33,815 nt of DNA from assembly GCA_024275045.1 (NCBI GenBank), contig JAJRZX010000020.1, forward strand, positions 1 through 33,815, written 5' to 3'. Positions 16,487 to 25,373 of the stretch are shown piece after piece (the stretch's first letter is position 1; every line of letters begins with the position of its first letter). A program made the translations under genes and the position numbers. Source of the DNA: Deltaproteobacteria bacterium. GTDB taxonomy: Bacteria > Desulfobacterota > GWC2-55-46 > JADFVP01. Below the pieces are notes generated by a model. That model was given only the letters and a program-made list of their open reading frames with translations. It did no database searches and was not told the origin of the DNA.

Positions 16487-16960
16487 TTATTCCTCCAGAA
16501 ATATTGACTTCATTGATGTCAGTCTATATGTTGCCTCTTCTCTATTAGCCTTTCTCACGCTTACAACTACTTTCATAATGTAGAGATAGCCGTTGTTATC
16601 GGTACTGGCGTTCTCAAAGGGAGTTACCTTTACCTGCCATCTAAGGTCTCCTTCTCCGGTGCCCTCTGTAATGCCGGGATAGATGTCTTTATCCACCAGG
16701 GTCTCGGCCATTTTTTCTCTTGCAAGCAGCACGGCCTCGGTATGTTTGTTTGCCGCTACGGCAAGGCCAAGCCCGCCTGAGAAGAGCTGCATTACCATGA
16801 GTATGCCTATGCCAAGTATGGCAAGGGAGACCATTACTTCAAGCAGAGTAAAGCCGCTTTGTGCGCCTGCTCTTTTAAGTGCCTTTACCTTTAAGTCAGC
16901 TCTTTTCTCAGAGGTAAAGTCGTTATTCTTTGCAGCTCTTGCCGTCACATTAACACCCAT
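16487..16960 (-). CDS. gspI: Type II secretion minor pseudopilin GspI
   Basis: 157 residues. The SG/FTLLEVMVSLAILGIGIL prepilin motif has its cleavage Gly at 36 and Glu at +5. The following KHTEAVLLAREKMAETL is characteristic of GspI, which starts the pseudopilus tip complex. The leader is unusually long and basic (35 residues before the Gly), and no good ribosome-binding site precedes the ATG, so initiation may be by coupling from gspH, whose stop is 5 nt upstream. Confidence 0.9.
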   Translation of the reverse strand: MGVNVTARAAKNNDFTSEKRADLKVKALKRAGAQSGFTLLEVMVSLAILGIGILMVMQLFSGGLGLAVAANKHTEAVLLAREKMAETLVDKDIYPGITEGTGEGDLRWQVKVTPFENASTDNNGYLYIMKVVVSVRKANREEATYRLTSMKSIFLEE

Positions 16961-16965
16961 ACAAG

Positions 16966-17412
16966 CTATGAGATGAGGTGGCTGATGCGCACCTTGCCTG
17001 TTGAGGGTTCAACTTCAATAGTATAGGAGTTCTTGTTTTTATTGCTCTGCACCTTAAGAACCCCGCCGCTTGAACTGCCTCCGGGGTAAAAAGAGATAAC
17101 CCCGTTTTTTGATGATACCTCTGTGTCGCCTGCGGCAACAACCTCGCGTTCCGGGTCCGCGGCTCCTACGGCTTTAATGACAAGCCTGTCTCCGCGGGCC
17201 TCGGCGTAGTAGACGTTTCTCTCACGGAGCGCTCTGTTTCTTGAGTACTTTAAGGAGGCAGCCATCTTTCGTGTTGTTGATTTAAGGCCGATTTTGCCGA
17301 TTCCCGATAATATGGATGGGAATATAAGGGATACGGAGAGGGTAAAGATCATGAGTACGACCATTACCTCAAGAAGAGTAAAACCCCGCTCTTCAGAAAG
17401 CCGCCGCCTCAT
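16966..17412 (-). CDS. gspH: Type II secretion minor pseudopilin GspH
   Basis: 148 residues. A short leader ends at Gly10 (SEERG/FTLLEVMVVLMIFTLSV), with Glu at +5. A GspH-type body follows, including STTRKMAASLKYSRNRAL, found in GspH/FimT pseudopilins. GspH links the tip complex to the GspG shaft. The start overlaps the gspG stop by 4 nt. Confidence 0.9.
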   Translation of the reverse strand: MRRRLSEERGFTLLEVMVVLMIFTLSVSLIFPSILSGIGKIGLKSTTRKMAASLKYSRNRALRERNVYYAEARGDRLVIKAVGAADPEREVVAAGDTEVSSKNGVISFYPGGSSSGGVLKVQSNKNKNSYTIEVEPSTGKVRISHLIS

Positions 17413-17888
17413 GGCAGACCTTTCCAGCTCACTATGTCAAGGTTCTTGCCTTCTCCGCCTTCAAGGGCGTCCGCGCCAAGGGATACAAGGTCATAGTCTC
17501 CGTGTTTGCCGGGCGACGTGTATACGTAATCATTGCCCCAGGCGTCAACGGGCAGTTCTTTTTTAAGATAAGGACCGTCCCAGCCCCTTGTAACAGAGGA
17601 GGGTTTTACACGCAGGGCCTCAAGCCCCTCGGATGAGTCAGGGTAGCTGCCTACATCAAGGCGGTACATATCAAGGGCCGCGCCAAGGAGCTCTATCTGC
17701 GCGTAGGTGGTCTTGACCTTGGATTGCTCTACTTTACCAAAAAATCTCGGGGCAACAAGTGTTGCCAGCAGCCCTATGATGATGACAACTACGATTATCT
17801 CAATAAGGGTGAAGCCATCTTGCGTACTTAGCCGTCCTTTTACATATGATCCGGTAGAGATACTCTTTCTTTTTTTGAATATATTCAC
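17409..17888 (-). CDS. gspG: Type II secretion major pseudopilin GspG
   Basis: 159 residues: the main shaft subunit of the pseudopilus. The cleavage site DG/FTLIEIIVVVIIIGLLATL is at Gly25 with Glu at +5. The GspG signature follows: AQIELLGAALDMYRLDVGSY, SSEGLEALRVKPS, then DAWGNDYVYTSPGKHGDYDL, which carries the Ca-binding loop. The leader is longer than usual. It lies 17 nt after gspF and overlaps gspH by 4 nt. Confidence 0.95.
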   Translation of the reverse strand: MNIFKKRKSISTGSYVKGRLSTQDGFTLIEIIVVVIIIGLLATLVAPRFFGKVEQSKVKTTYAQIELLGAALDMYRLDVGSYPDSSEGLEALRVKPSSVTRGWDGPYLKKELPVDAWGNDYVYTSPGKHGDYDLVSLGADALEGGEGKNLDIVSWKGLP

Positions 17889-17905
17889 AATTTAATCTCC
17901 TTGCA

Positions 17906-19129
17906 TTACATTGGCATATCATTAAGGCTAAATACCGCAAGCATAAGTGAGATGACAACAAAACCCACTATAACGGCCATAACAAGTATGATGGCAGGTT
18001 CCAGCAGTGATAAAAGCCTTTTTACGGCCGTGCCTACATCGCGGTCGTATTTATCTGAGAGCCTGATGAGGGTCTCGTCAAGTTTGCCTGTCTCTTCGCC
18101 TACGGCCAGCATATGGATGGCCAGAGGAGGAAAGACAGAGGTCTCTTTCAGTGGTTCCGTAAGCCCTCGGCCTCTGCGCACCCCGTCAATGGCAGGGGTT
18201 ATCATGCGTGTCATATAGTTGTTGCCAACTGTTCTGACGGCAATCTTAAGGGATTCGAGTATGGGAAGCCCGCCCTGCATGAGGGCCCCCAGGGTTCTTG
18301 AGAACCTGGAGACCGCGGCCTTTTTAAGTATGGGGCCGAAGAGCGGTATGCGGAGTTTAAAGCGGTCAAACTTTACGCGTCCTTTCTCGGTCTTCTGTGT
18401 GGCCTTAAAAGCAAAGACAGAGGCCACGATGAGTATGAGTATAACCGGCCAGAACCGTGTAAGGGTGCCGCTGATATTAAGGAGTATCTGCGTGGGCAGA
18501 GGCATCGCGCCGCCCATGTCTTCCAGTATCACGGAGAACTTGGGGATAAAGACAAGGAGCATGAGGGCCACGGCGCTGCCGCCTACCAGGACAAGGAGCG
18601 CCGGGTATATGAGGGCGGACTTTATGTCTTCCTTGAGCTTTCGGGCGTCCTCGATGAATTTTTTAAGCCGTGATAGAACAATCTCCAGCGAGCCCCCGGC
18701 CTCTCCGGCGCGAACGGTGTTGATGTAGATCTCAGAGAAGAGCTGAGGGTGTTTATCAAGTGCGTCGGCAAAGGTCTCGCCTGCCTGAATGTCTTTATGT
18801 ACCTCGATTATAATTTGTTTGAATGCCTCGTTTCTCTCAAGCTCCGCAAGTATGGAGAGGGAGCGGTCAAGGGCAAGCCCGGCCTCTAGCATATCCGAGA
18901 GCTCTTGAGTAAAACCCACGACAAGGTGCGCCGATGCCTTACGCTTAAATAAGCTGAAGCCCCCACGTTTGCGGGCAGCGTTTTTTTCGTCAGCGCTGCT
19001 GCCGATGCGTATGGGAAAATACCCCATCTCATGGAGCTTATCCACAAGTGAGTCCCTGTCTTTGGCCTCAAGTGAGCCCTTGACGAATTTGCCGGCCGCA
19101 TCTGTGGCGTGGTAGAGAAATTGTGCCAT
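17906..19129 (-). CDS. gspF: Type II secretion inner-membrane platform protein GspF
   Basis: 407 residues, the usual GspF length. Two homologous GspF/PilC domains are present: one around residues 70-195 (VGFTQELSDMLEAGLALDRS, AGEAGGSLEIVLSRL) and one around 270-395 (RFSRTLGALMQGGLPILESL, AVGEETGKLDETLIRL). Three membrane segments are seen (ALIYPALLVLVGGSAVALML, FWPVILILIVASVFAF, AIILVMAVIVGFVVISLMLA). GspF couples GspE ATP hydrolysis to pseudopilin extraction. It lies 57 nt after gspE. Confidence 0.95.
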   Translation of the reverse strand: MAQFLYHATDAAGKFVKGSLEAKDRDSLVDKLHEMGYFPIRIGSSADEKNAARKRGGFSLFKRKASAHLVVGFTQELSDMLEAGLALDRSLSILAELERNEAFKQIIIEVHKDIQAGETFADALDKHPQLFSEIYINTVRAGEAGGSLEIVLSRLKKFIEDARKLKEDIKSALIYPALLVLVGGSAVALMLLVFIPKFSVILEDMGGAMPLPTQILLNISGTLTRFWPVILILIVASVFAFKATQKTEKGRVKFDRFKLRIPLFGPILKKAAVSRFSRTLGALMQGGLPILESLKIAVRTVGNNYMTRMITPAIDGVRRGRGLTEPLKETSVFPPLAIHMLAVGEETGKLDETLIRLSDKYDRDVGTAVKRLLSLLEPAIILVMAVIVGFVVISLMLAVFSLNDMPM

Positions 19130-19186
19130 TGTGAATCAGTTCTCCGGTTGCTTGTCATGATGCACGGTAGTACCACGGGCACTTTA

Positions 19187-20890
19187 TTAAGTAAGTGTGA
19201 CCCGTCCTACCTCTTCAATTGTTGTAATGCCTGCGAGGACTTTTTTCCAGCCGTCTTCGCGAAGCGTTACCATGCCGTTCTCAATGGCTTTTTGACGAAT
19301 TACATCAGAGCTGTTTCTTTCAACTATAAGGTGCCTTATCTCATCGTTTACGAGCATAAGCTCAAATAACCCCGTACGTCCCTTGTACCCGGAGTTGCTG
19401 CACTCCACGCAGCCCTTGCCTCTGAAGGTAACAATATCCTTATCATTAAGGTCTTTTACGTGTCTGTACTCATCGGCGATGCGCCTTCTAACCTCGGGTT
19501 CCGGTGTAACCTCCACCTTGCAGTTGGTGCATATTACACGGACAAGGCGCTGGGCAAGCACGCCTAAGAGGCTTGATGAGATAAGAAAACCCTCAACGCC
19601 CATATCTATAAGGCGCGTTATGGCGCCGGGTGCGTCATTGGTATGCAGCGTGGAGAGTATCATGTGCCCTGTTAACGCAGAATGAATGGCAATGTCCGCG
19701 GTCTCTGTATCCCGTATCTCACCTACGAGCACTACGTCGGGGTCTTGCCTTACTATGGAGCGCAGGCCGCTCCCAAAGGTAAGCCCAATCTTGGGTTTAA
19801 CCTGAATCTGGTTGATACCCTCAAGCTTGTACTCAACAGGGTCTTCGATGGTTATTACTTTTTTGCTTGATATATCCACCTTTGATAAGGCGGCGTAAAG
19901 CGTTGTGGATTTGCCGCTGCCCGTGGGCCCTGTTACAAGGACCATGCCGTGCGGCTGGTTTATCATATGCGAAAATGCGTCTCTCTTGGACTTTGAGAAA
20001 CCAATAGACTCTAACGTTCTCACGCCGTCCGGGTCAAGGAGCCTCATTACAAGAGACTCACCGTGAAGCGTGGGGATTATGGAGACACGTATATCAATGC
20101 TCTTGCCGCTGAGTTTTAGTTTTATGCGTCCGTCCTGCGGAAGCCTTCTCTCGGCGATATTGAGCTTGGACATTATTTTTATTCTTGAGGAGATGGCCGG
20201 GTGCAGGCGTTGGGGCATGGACTCCACGTCATACATTATGCCGTCTACCCTGTAGCGGATATGAATGGTGTTCTCATAAGGCTCTATATGAATATCACTG
20301 GCCTTTCTCTCAATGGCGTTGCGGATAAGCATATTGACAAGGTTTATAACCGGGGCCTCAAGGGCCATGTCTTTTAGCTGCTCTACGTCATCTATGTCAA
20401 GGTCGGCCGTGGAGTCTTTCTCGTCTATATCCTCAATTATCTTCTCCATGGTTACGGGACCATCGCCGTAATAAGACTCAATGGCATGGAGTATATCGCT
20501 CTCAGAGCCAATGACCACATCTACCTGAAGTCCCGTGGCAAAGGCAAATGCCTCTGCCGGCAGGTGATTAAGGGGATCGGCTGAGGCTATGGTGAGAATA
20601 CCGTTGCGTACTCTTATGGGAACGGCTTTATAAAACCGCATGAACTTAAGAGAGGGGACGATATCAAGGGCAGGGGGGGTCTTGGAATAATTATCTGTTG
20701 TGATGCAGGGGATCTCAAGCTTATTGCTGAGGACACGGAGCATGTCTTGCTCGGAGACGCAGCCAAGTTTGACAAGACGGACGCCTAACTTCTCTCCTGT
20801 GCGTGCCTGCTCCTCAAGGGCTGAGGCAAGTATCTTCTCATCTATTAACCCGTCATTGAGAATCAGCTCGCCTAATGGTATGGCTTTCAT
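19187..20890 (-). CDS. gspE: Type II secretion ATPase GspE
   Basis: 567 residues: the cytoplasmic hexameric motor of type II secretion. The N-terminal domain (about 1-150) is of the GspE/PilB type. The ATPase core has Walker A GPTGSGKS at 321-328, the Asp box IEDPVEYKLEGINQ, Walker B-like DPDVVLVGEIRD and the His box GHMILSTLHTND. A zinc-binding tetracysteine region follows (CTNC, then CVECSNSGYKGRTGLFEL). First gene of the eleven-gene operon. GGAG lies 11 nt before the ATG. Upstream is a 160-nt spacer with the terminator of the exoprotein gene and an AT-rich stretch that presumably holds the operon promoter, though no clear -35/-10 pair is evident. Confidence 0.96.
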   Translation of the reverse strand: MKAIPLGELILNDGLIDEKILASALEEQARTGEKLGVRLVKLGCVSEQDMLRVLSNKLEIPCITTDNYSKTPPALDIVPSLKFMRFYKAVPIRVRNGILTIASADPLNHLPAEAFAFATGLQVDVVIGSESDILHAIESYYGDGPVTMEKIIEDIDEKDSTADLDIDDVEQLKDMALEAPVINLVNMLIRNAIERKASDIHIEPYENTIHIRYRVDGIMYDVESMPQRLHPAISSRIKIMSKLNIAERRLPQDGRIKLKLSGKSIDIRVSIIPTLHGESLVMRLLDPDGVRTLESIGFSKSKRDAFSHMINQPHGMVLVTGPTGSGKSTTLYAALSKVDISSKKVITIEDPVEYKLEGINQIQVKPKIGLTFGSGLRSIVRQDPDVVLVGEIRDTETADIAIHSALTGHMILSTLHTNDAPGAITRLIDMGVEGFLISSSLLGVLAQRLVRVICTNCKVEVTPEPEVRRRIADEYRHVKDLNDKDIVTFRGKGCVECSNSGYKGRTGLFELMLVNDEIRHLIVERNSSDVIRQKAIENGMVTLREDGWKKVLAGITTIEEVGRVTLT

Positions 20891-21010
20891 AGCGTGTATT
20901 GCTCCGGGTTAAGGTTTTTTTTACAATATAATTATGTTCAGTCTATATAAGTAAGTCTTCTTTTTAAAAATAATAAGCAGGGTGTATTGTTTTTGAAAAA
21001 AAAAGGGGTT

Positions 21011-21040
21011 CTCTCCGCGGTCTGTATCAACCGCGGAGAG
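21011..21040 (-). terminator. Strong rho-independent terminator of the exoprotein gene
   Basis: A perfect 10-bp GC-rich stem, CTCTCCGCGG against CCGCGGAGAG, with a 10-nt loop, extended by GGG/CCC across a 2-nt bulge. On the minus strand it is followed by nine T (20996-21004). It lies 12 nt past the stop of the large secreted-protein gene and separates it from gspE. A TTTTTATTTT run on the plus side lets it work in both directions. Confidence 0.9.
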
Positions 21041-21051
21041 CCCTTTTTATT

Positions 21052-24000
21052 TTACCGGCGTATCATCTTTGGTGCTGCCGGTGCTGTCGCCGATGCTGGT
21101 GCTACCGGCGGGGTTGGAGGTGTAAGTTCCGTGCTGCCCGGTACGGGTACCTGTACATAGCCCAGGAGGTCCACAGGTATTGAGATAACCTGCGCAGGAT
21201 CCGGAGTTGTCCTGTACTCAAGGGCGCCTATATCCGTGAGGCAATCTGGCTGCCTGAAGATAAGGTCCGCATCGTACCCCGGTGCCTTGAGGAACCTTCC
21301 CTTGCCAATGGCAGGCGAGTTGGACTGAAGGTGCCAGTCCAGCGCCGCGGCGTCAACAAACATGGGGTCAGCATCAATGTTGTGCTGTCTGCCCTTCTGC
21401 TTTGGATTGTCAACTACACCGTTGATGATGTTGAACTCTTTTACGAGCATGGTGTCAGAGTTCTGGCTGGTCTCCCAGGGGAGGTTAACCGCAGGGTTGT
21501 CCACGTGGATATTGTCAATTGTCCACTGGTAGTTCTGCCCTGAGGTGTAGTCCAGATCCTCGCCAAACGGCACATCGTAGTGCAGGCTCCAGTTGTCCCA
21601 CAGGATGTTGTTGAATACCTGCACATCACTGAAGTAGGGCCATTTAGGCGCGGTGCTGTCTGCGTTGTACTCATGACCGTGACGCTCGCTGTCAATGGCT
21701 CCGCCTCTGGGGTCGTAAGTACCGGCTACGATATTACCTGTGATGGTATTGTTGTAGACCTTTGCGCGAAGAGTATCATCAAAGGCGATGGCCCCTCCGC
21801 GTGCAGTGGTCTCGCTTCTGTCATCGGCGATGTTCTCGGCGATAACGTTGTTGTAGACGTTAACCACAGAGATATCGTCGCCTACGTCCTCGAAGCTGAT
21901 ACCGCCGCCGTCATCTGCGGCAAAGTTACGGAGTATGACGTTGTCGTACAGGTCTACGGGGCCGGAATCCTCGAAGAAGAGGCCTCCGCCGTGATCATCG
22001 CTCCTGTTCTCCATGATCATGTTGCCGTAGATCTTCAGGTGGTCCTTTATCTCATACAGAGCCATGGCACCGCCGTAATCAGGCGAGTAGTTGCGATAAA
22101 GGAGATTGTTGAAGATCTCGTACGTACCCGGAGGTGTACTGTAGAGCTGATCATCGTAGCTGTGGTCAAGAAGCGGCTCATCAGGGCCGTACTCGGGCTC
22201 ATCGTTGATGCTGATGCCGCCGCCGTAGCCTTCGTAGTTGCCGTTCTCGGATATAAGGTTACTCCATATGCGCACGTCGTGGTTTGAGTGGTGCATCCAT
22301 ATTGCTCCGCCGTATCCGCCGGAGTTCTGGCTTATGATATTGTTGTTGATGTCTATGTTAGTGTTGCCGTAGTCAGCGAAGATTCCGCCGCCTATACCAA
22401 GGGTGCCCGGGTATCCTCCGGTAATGGTAAAGCCGGTGATGGCAATGTTACTTACCGAGCCAAGCATGCCGCCCTTACCAATGTAGAAGACCGCACCTGA
22501 AGAGCCGCTGAATGATCCGGTATTGGAGAGGTTCAGAGGATTCATGTCGTTTAGAACAAGGCCGTCAATCATGGACTCAAATGGACCTGAACCTATGATC
22601 TTTATATCAGAATCAATGATATGTACGGTCTCGTTATATGTGCCCGGTGCTACCATTACAAATACGGGCCTTACGGCTATAAGGTTATCCATAGCCTCGG
22701 TGATGGTGGCGTATGGTGAAGCGCTGCTTCCGTTACCGGCTCCTACCTGGGCCGCTGCGTCCACATACATGGTGTGAGCGGCAAGATAAGCCGTCCACTC
22801 TGCTGTGGCGTTGATTGTGGCAAGGTCTATCTGAGTGCTGTTGGAGAGACCTTCTGTTGTGGCCACTATCATGGGGCCGGGTATTGAGCTCTGAGGTATG
22901 TCAACTGTTATAGATGTGTCGGACCATGATATTACCTTGAGCTCCTGACCGCTGAGAGATACAGTTGAGTGTCCCTGAGCATCACCGAAGTTTACGCCGG
23001 TGATTGTATAAGGGTTAGTGGGACCGCTGAAGGCAAGTATCTGATTCGCGTTCTGCTCCTGCTGGCGAATGACTTTTATGCACTGGCGGGTCCTTGGTGT
23101 AAGGCCGTTTTTCTGCAGGTACTGCTTGGCCTTGGGGTTGTTTTTCAAGAACTCGTTTACTACAGGGTTGTTAATGGCGTTTTTCTTTCTCCATCCAACA
23201 AGCTGTATATCAAGGGCGTTGGAGCCTGAGTATACGGCGTTCTGAAAGACTCCGTACTCGCCGCCTGGTCCGTAGTTCCTGGCCTGAGGCGCACCGTTTA
23301 CTATTACAGGCGCGTTGGCAGGCAGGGCCGGAAGCGCTGCGGCAGGTCCCGCGCCTACGCCTAAGGGCAGCGGCGGTCCCAGTGGCAGGAGCGACCAGTC
23401 GGCCTCGAACTTGTATCCGCCCTGGCCAAAGGTGTAGTTAAGACCAAGTGGCAGGTAATCGGTTCTGTAGCTCTGAACCGGTAGTGATGCCGTCGGTGTT
23501 CCCGGTAGTGGTGTAGCGTAGGTAAGAGTGGGGTCGTTGGCCAGGTAAATATGTACTCCCGGCGCTGAGCGTCTCTCTACCTCGGGTTTCTGGGCCTGGC
23601 CGGCTACAAGGGGATCCGGTTCCGTTGCAGGGCATGCTCCTGTGAGAAAATCCGTAGGAGGCTGCCAGAGAGGCGAGTTGGGCTGCTTCTCATAGCAACG
23701 CGGATGACCCATGAAGGCCTGGCCGAGTTTGTAGCCATGATGGTCGTATATGCCAACACCTACGTGTGGTATACCCTGTTTCTCCCACCAGAGTATGGAC
23801 TGAGGGAAGGTGTCGATGATAAGGTCGTCAAATACGCCGCCCTCTATCTCACCGGCACGCGGTACGAGGGTGGTGGCGCCAAAGTCAAGGTCGTTTCTCT
23901 GGCCGCCTACAACAACTACGGCCTGTGTCTCAGTTCCGGCCGGTGATGCAGAGAAGCCGTTTGGTAAAGCAGCGCTTACCAGGTAGTTGCCTGGCGCTAC

Positions 24001-25368
24001 GTCCCTGAACTCGAACTGACCGAACCTGGGGCCCTTGTAGATACCGCCCCACTCGTCAACTTCCATATCACCCCTGTTATAGACTACCATGCCGGGGAAA
24101 AGCGAAGTGGCAGGGCAGAGTTCTTGCGAGGGAATGAACTCCTTGGGGCTGTAGCCCGCTATATGTCCCTGGCCTCCGGCGCGTGATTCTTCGTATACGC
24201 CGGTTGTGGAAGTGGCCACGACAATTGGGTTACCAAGTCCGTCGTACTGAATTGGATCGTTGTAAAGGTTGACGGTAACTCCTGTAAGGAGCGGGTCTTC
24301 ACTCTCGGTATACACACCGGTGGGACCCCATGTGCCGGTGGTCTTGTCGTAGGCAAGATGCTCATTGTATACTGAGCCGATTATCTCGCCAACACCTGCG
24401 GGTATCTGCTCCACATGGAGCTTTGTCCTGTAGTCTGCGGTGAACCATCCGATGTCTCTGTTACTCTCATCGAAGTTCTCGCATATCGTGGGATATGGGA
24501 AGATGGGAGAGGTAACATCGTCATAGCATGTCTGGGCCATAACGCCCCTGTATGTATTGGGTAGTGACGACATGTCTACTGAGAGATGTCCCATTACCTC
24601 AACCTCGGCAAGATTATCGAAGTTGAAGAAGCCGTCAGCCATGGGATCGTCATATTCATTTATTTTACCTGGAGCAGTTAACTCGTTTTTCCATACACTG
24701 CCGTCGGTAAGGCGCAGGTCTATTTTCACGCCGTTAAGGTTTGTTCCTGTTGTATCGTCTACTACATAACCGTTAATCCTTGCGAAAAAGCGCGGTATGT
24801 AGATCTGGACATTGGGATCGGGCAGGAGAGGGTCAACAGTAATCTGCTGTTCCTGCCAGATGTAATCAAGGGGTATGTCTGATGCGAATATCTTGTAATT
24901 TCCGGGAGGTACGTTATCGAACCGGAAGGTACCGTCTACGTTAGAGCCCAGAGCCGTGGCCACGGGGTGCGGTGGTGCGGCCTCTGTATCCCAGAGTATG
25001 GCAACGCCGTCAGGCATAAACATGTTGGGATATGTGCAGTCCTCAGCCGGATTGGTGGGAGGCGTGTCAAGGAGAACCTCCTGCCCCGTAAGCGGGTCTA
25101 TGACAGGGTCGCCGTTTACGTCAAACTGAATATATGATGCCCTCTGTCCCTGAGCAGGGTGGTAACCCTCTGTTAAGTCGGTGCAGAGATGTCCCACACG
25201 ATCGTAGTTGCATATCTGCGGGACCTCATGGGGGGAAATTATCTCAAATGTGTCCGTACCGTCAGCATCAAGAAAGGTACCTGTAATGGTACCGGTGCCG
25301 GTAGGGGAAGGCGGAAGTTGTCCCAGGTTGGGTACAAAGGCGTACCATGCCAGGTAGGCCCCTGCCAT
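21052..25368 (-). CDS. Giant secreted beta-helix protein, main (3') part of a frameshifted gene
   Basis: 1438 residues from an ATG at 25368, but the frame is open and protein-like for 30 codons further upstream, back to about 25458, with no start. This is the body of the gene whose 5' part is 25374-26282. Several SdrD-B/carboxypeptidase-regulatory-type beta-sandwich modules come first, with repeats such as DGTFRFDNVPPGNYKIFAS and QFEFRDVAPGNYLVSAALP. An IPT/TIG-like domain follows near 780-850. A right-handed parallel beta-helix runs over about 865-1290, with PbH1-like turns (NNNIISQNSGGYGGA, DNVILRNFAADDGGG). A choice-of-anchor-Q-like end follows (DADPMFVDAAALDWHLQSN, DIGALEY), then a Pro/Ala tail. 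Likely a cell-surface or extracellular protein; ligand or enzymatic role unknown. No catalytic motif was recognised. Confidence 0.8.
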   Translation of the reverse strand: MAGAYLAWYAFVPNLGQLPPSPTGTGTITGTFLDADGTDTFEIISPHEVPQICNYDRVGHLCTDLTEGYHPAQGQRASYIQFDVNGDPVIDPLTGQEVLLDTPPTNPAEDCTYPNMFMPDGVAILWDTEAAPPHPVATALGSNVDGTFRFDNVPPGNYKIFASDIPLDYIWQEQQITVDPLLPDPNVQIYIPRFFARINGYVVDDTTGTNLNGVKIDLRLTDGSVWKNELTAPGKINEYDDPMADGFFNFDNLAEVEVMGHLSVDMSSLPNTYRGVMAQTCYDDVTSPIFPYPTICENFDESNRDIGWFTADYRTKLHVEQIPAGVGEIIGSVYNEHLAYDKTTGTWGPTGVYTESEDPLLTGVTVNLYNDPIQYDGLGNPIVVATSTTGVYEESRAGGQGHIAGYSPKEFIPSQELCPATSLFPGMVVYNRGDMEVDEWGGIYKGPRFGQFEFRDVAPGNYLVSAALPNGFSASPAGTETQAVVVVGGQRNDLDFGATTLVPRAGEIEGGVFDDLIIDTFPQSILWWEKQGIPHVGVGIYDHHGYKLGQAFMGHPRCYEKQPNSPLWQPPTDFLTGACPATEPDPLVAGQAQKPEVERRSAPGVHIYLANDPTLTYATPLPGTPTASLPVQSYRTDYLPLGLNYTFGQGGYKFEADWSLLPLGPPLPLGVGAGPAAALPALPANAPVIVNGAPQARNYGPGGEYGVFQNAVYSGSNALDIQLVGWRKKNAINNPVVNEFLKNNPKAKQYLQKNGLTPRTRQCIKVIRQQEQNANQILAFSGPTNPYTITGVNFGDAQGHSTVSLSGQELKVISWSDTSITVDIPQSSIPGPMIVATTEGLSNSTQIDLATINATAEWTAYLAAHTMYVDAAAQVGAGNGSSASPYATITEAMDNLIAVRPVFVMVAPGTYNETVHIIDSDIKIIGSGPFESMIDGLVLNDMNPLNLSNTGSFSGSSGAVFYIGKGGMLGSVSNIAITGFTITGGYPGTLGIGGGIFADYGNTNIDINNNIISQNSGGYGGAIWMHHSNHDVRIWSNLISENGNYEGYGGGISINDEPEYGPDEPLLDHSYDDQLYSTPPGTYEIFNNLLYRNYSPDYGGAMALYEIKDHLKIYGNMIMENRSDDHGGGLFFEDSGPVDLYDNVILRNFAADDGGGISFEDVGDDISVVNVYNNVIAENIADDRSETTARGGAIAFDDTLRAKVYNNTITGNIVAGTYDPRGGAIDSERHGHEYNADSTAPKWPYFSDVQVFNNILWDNWSLHYDVPFGEDLDYTSGQNYQWTIDNIHVDNPAVNLPWETSQNSDTMLVKEFNIINGVVDNPKQKGRQHNIDADPMFVDAAALDWHLQSNSPAIGKGRFLKAPGYDADLIFRQPDCLTDIGALEYRTTPDPAQVISIPVDLLGYVQVPVPGSTELTPPTPPVAPASATAPAAPKMIRR
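21600..22500 (-). repeat. Beta-helix coding repeats (PbH1-like) within the exoprotein gene
   Basis: Roughly seven to eight imperfect coils of about 25-40 residues recur in the translated protein, each with an N-rich turn (YNNVIAEN, YGNMIMEN, YDNVILRN, FNNLLYRN) followed by GGG/GGA plus a short beta strand (GGGISFED, GGGLFFED, GGAIAFDD). The repeats are degenerate at DNA level, so the boundaries are approximate. Confidence 0.7.
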
Positions 25369-25373
25369 GGTGC

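Noticed and set aside
21580-22287. 235-codon plus-strand frame in the beta-helix region
   Set aside because: Val- and Ala-rich shadow created by the repetitive coding sequence of the exoprotein on the other strand.
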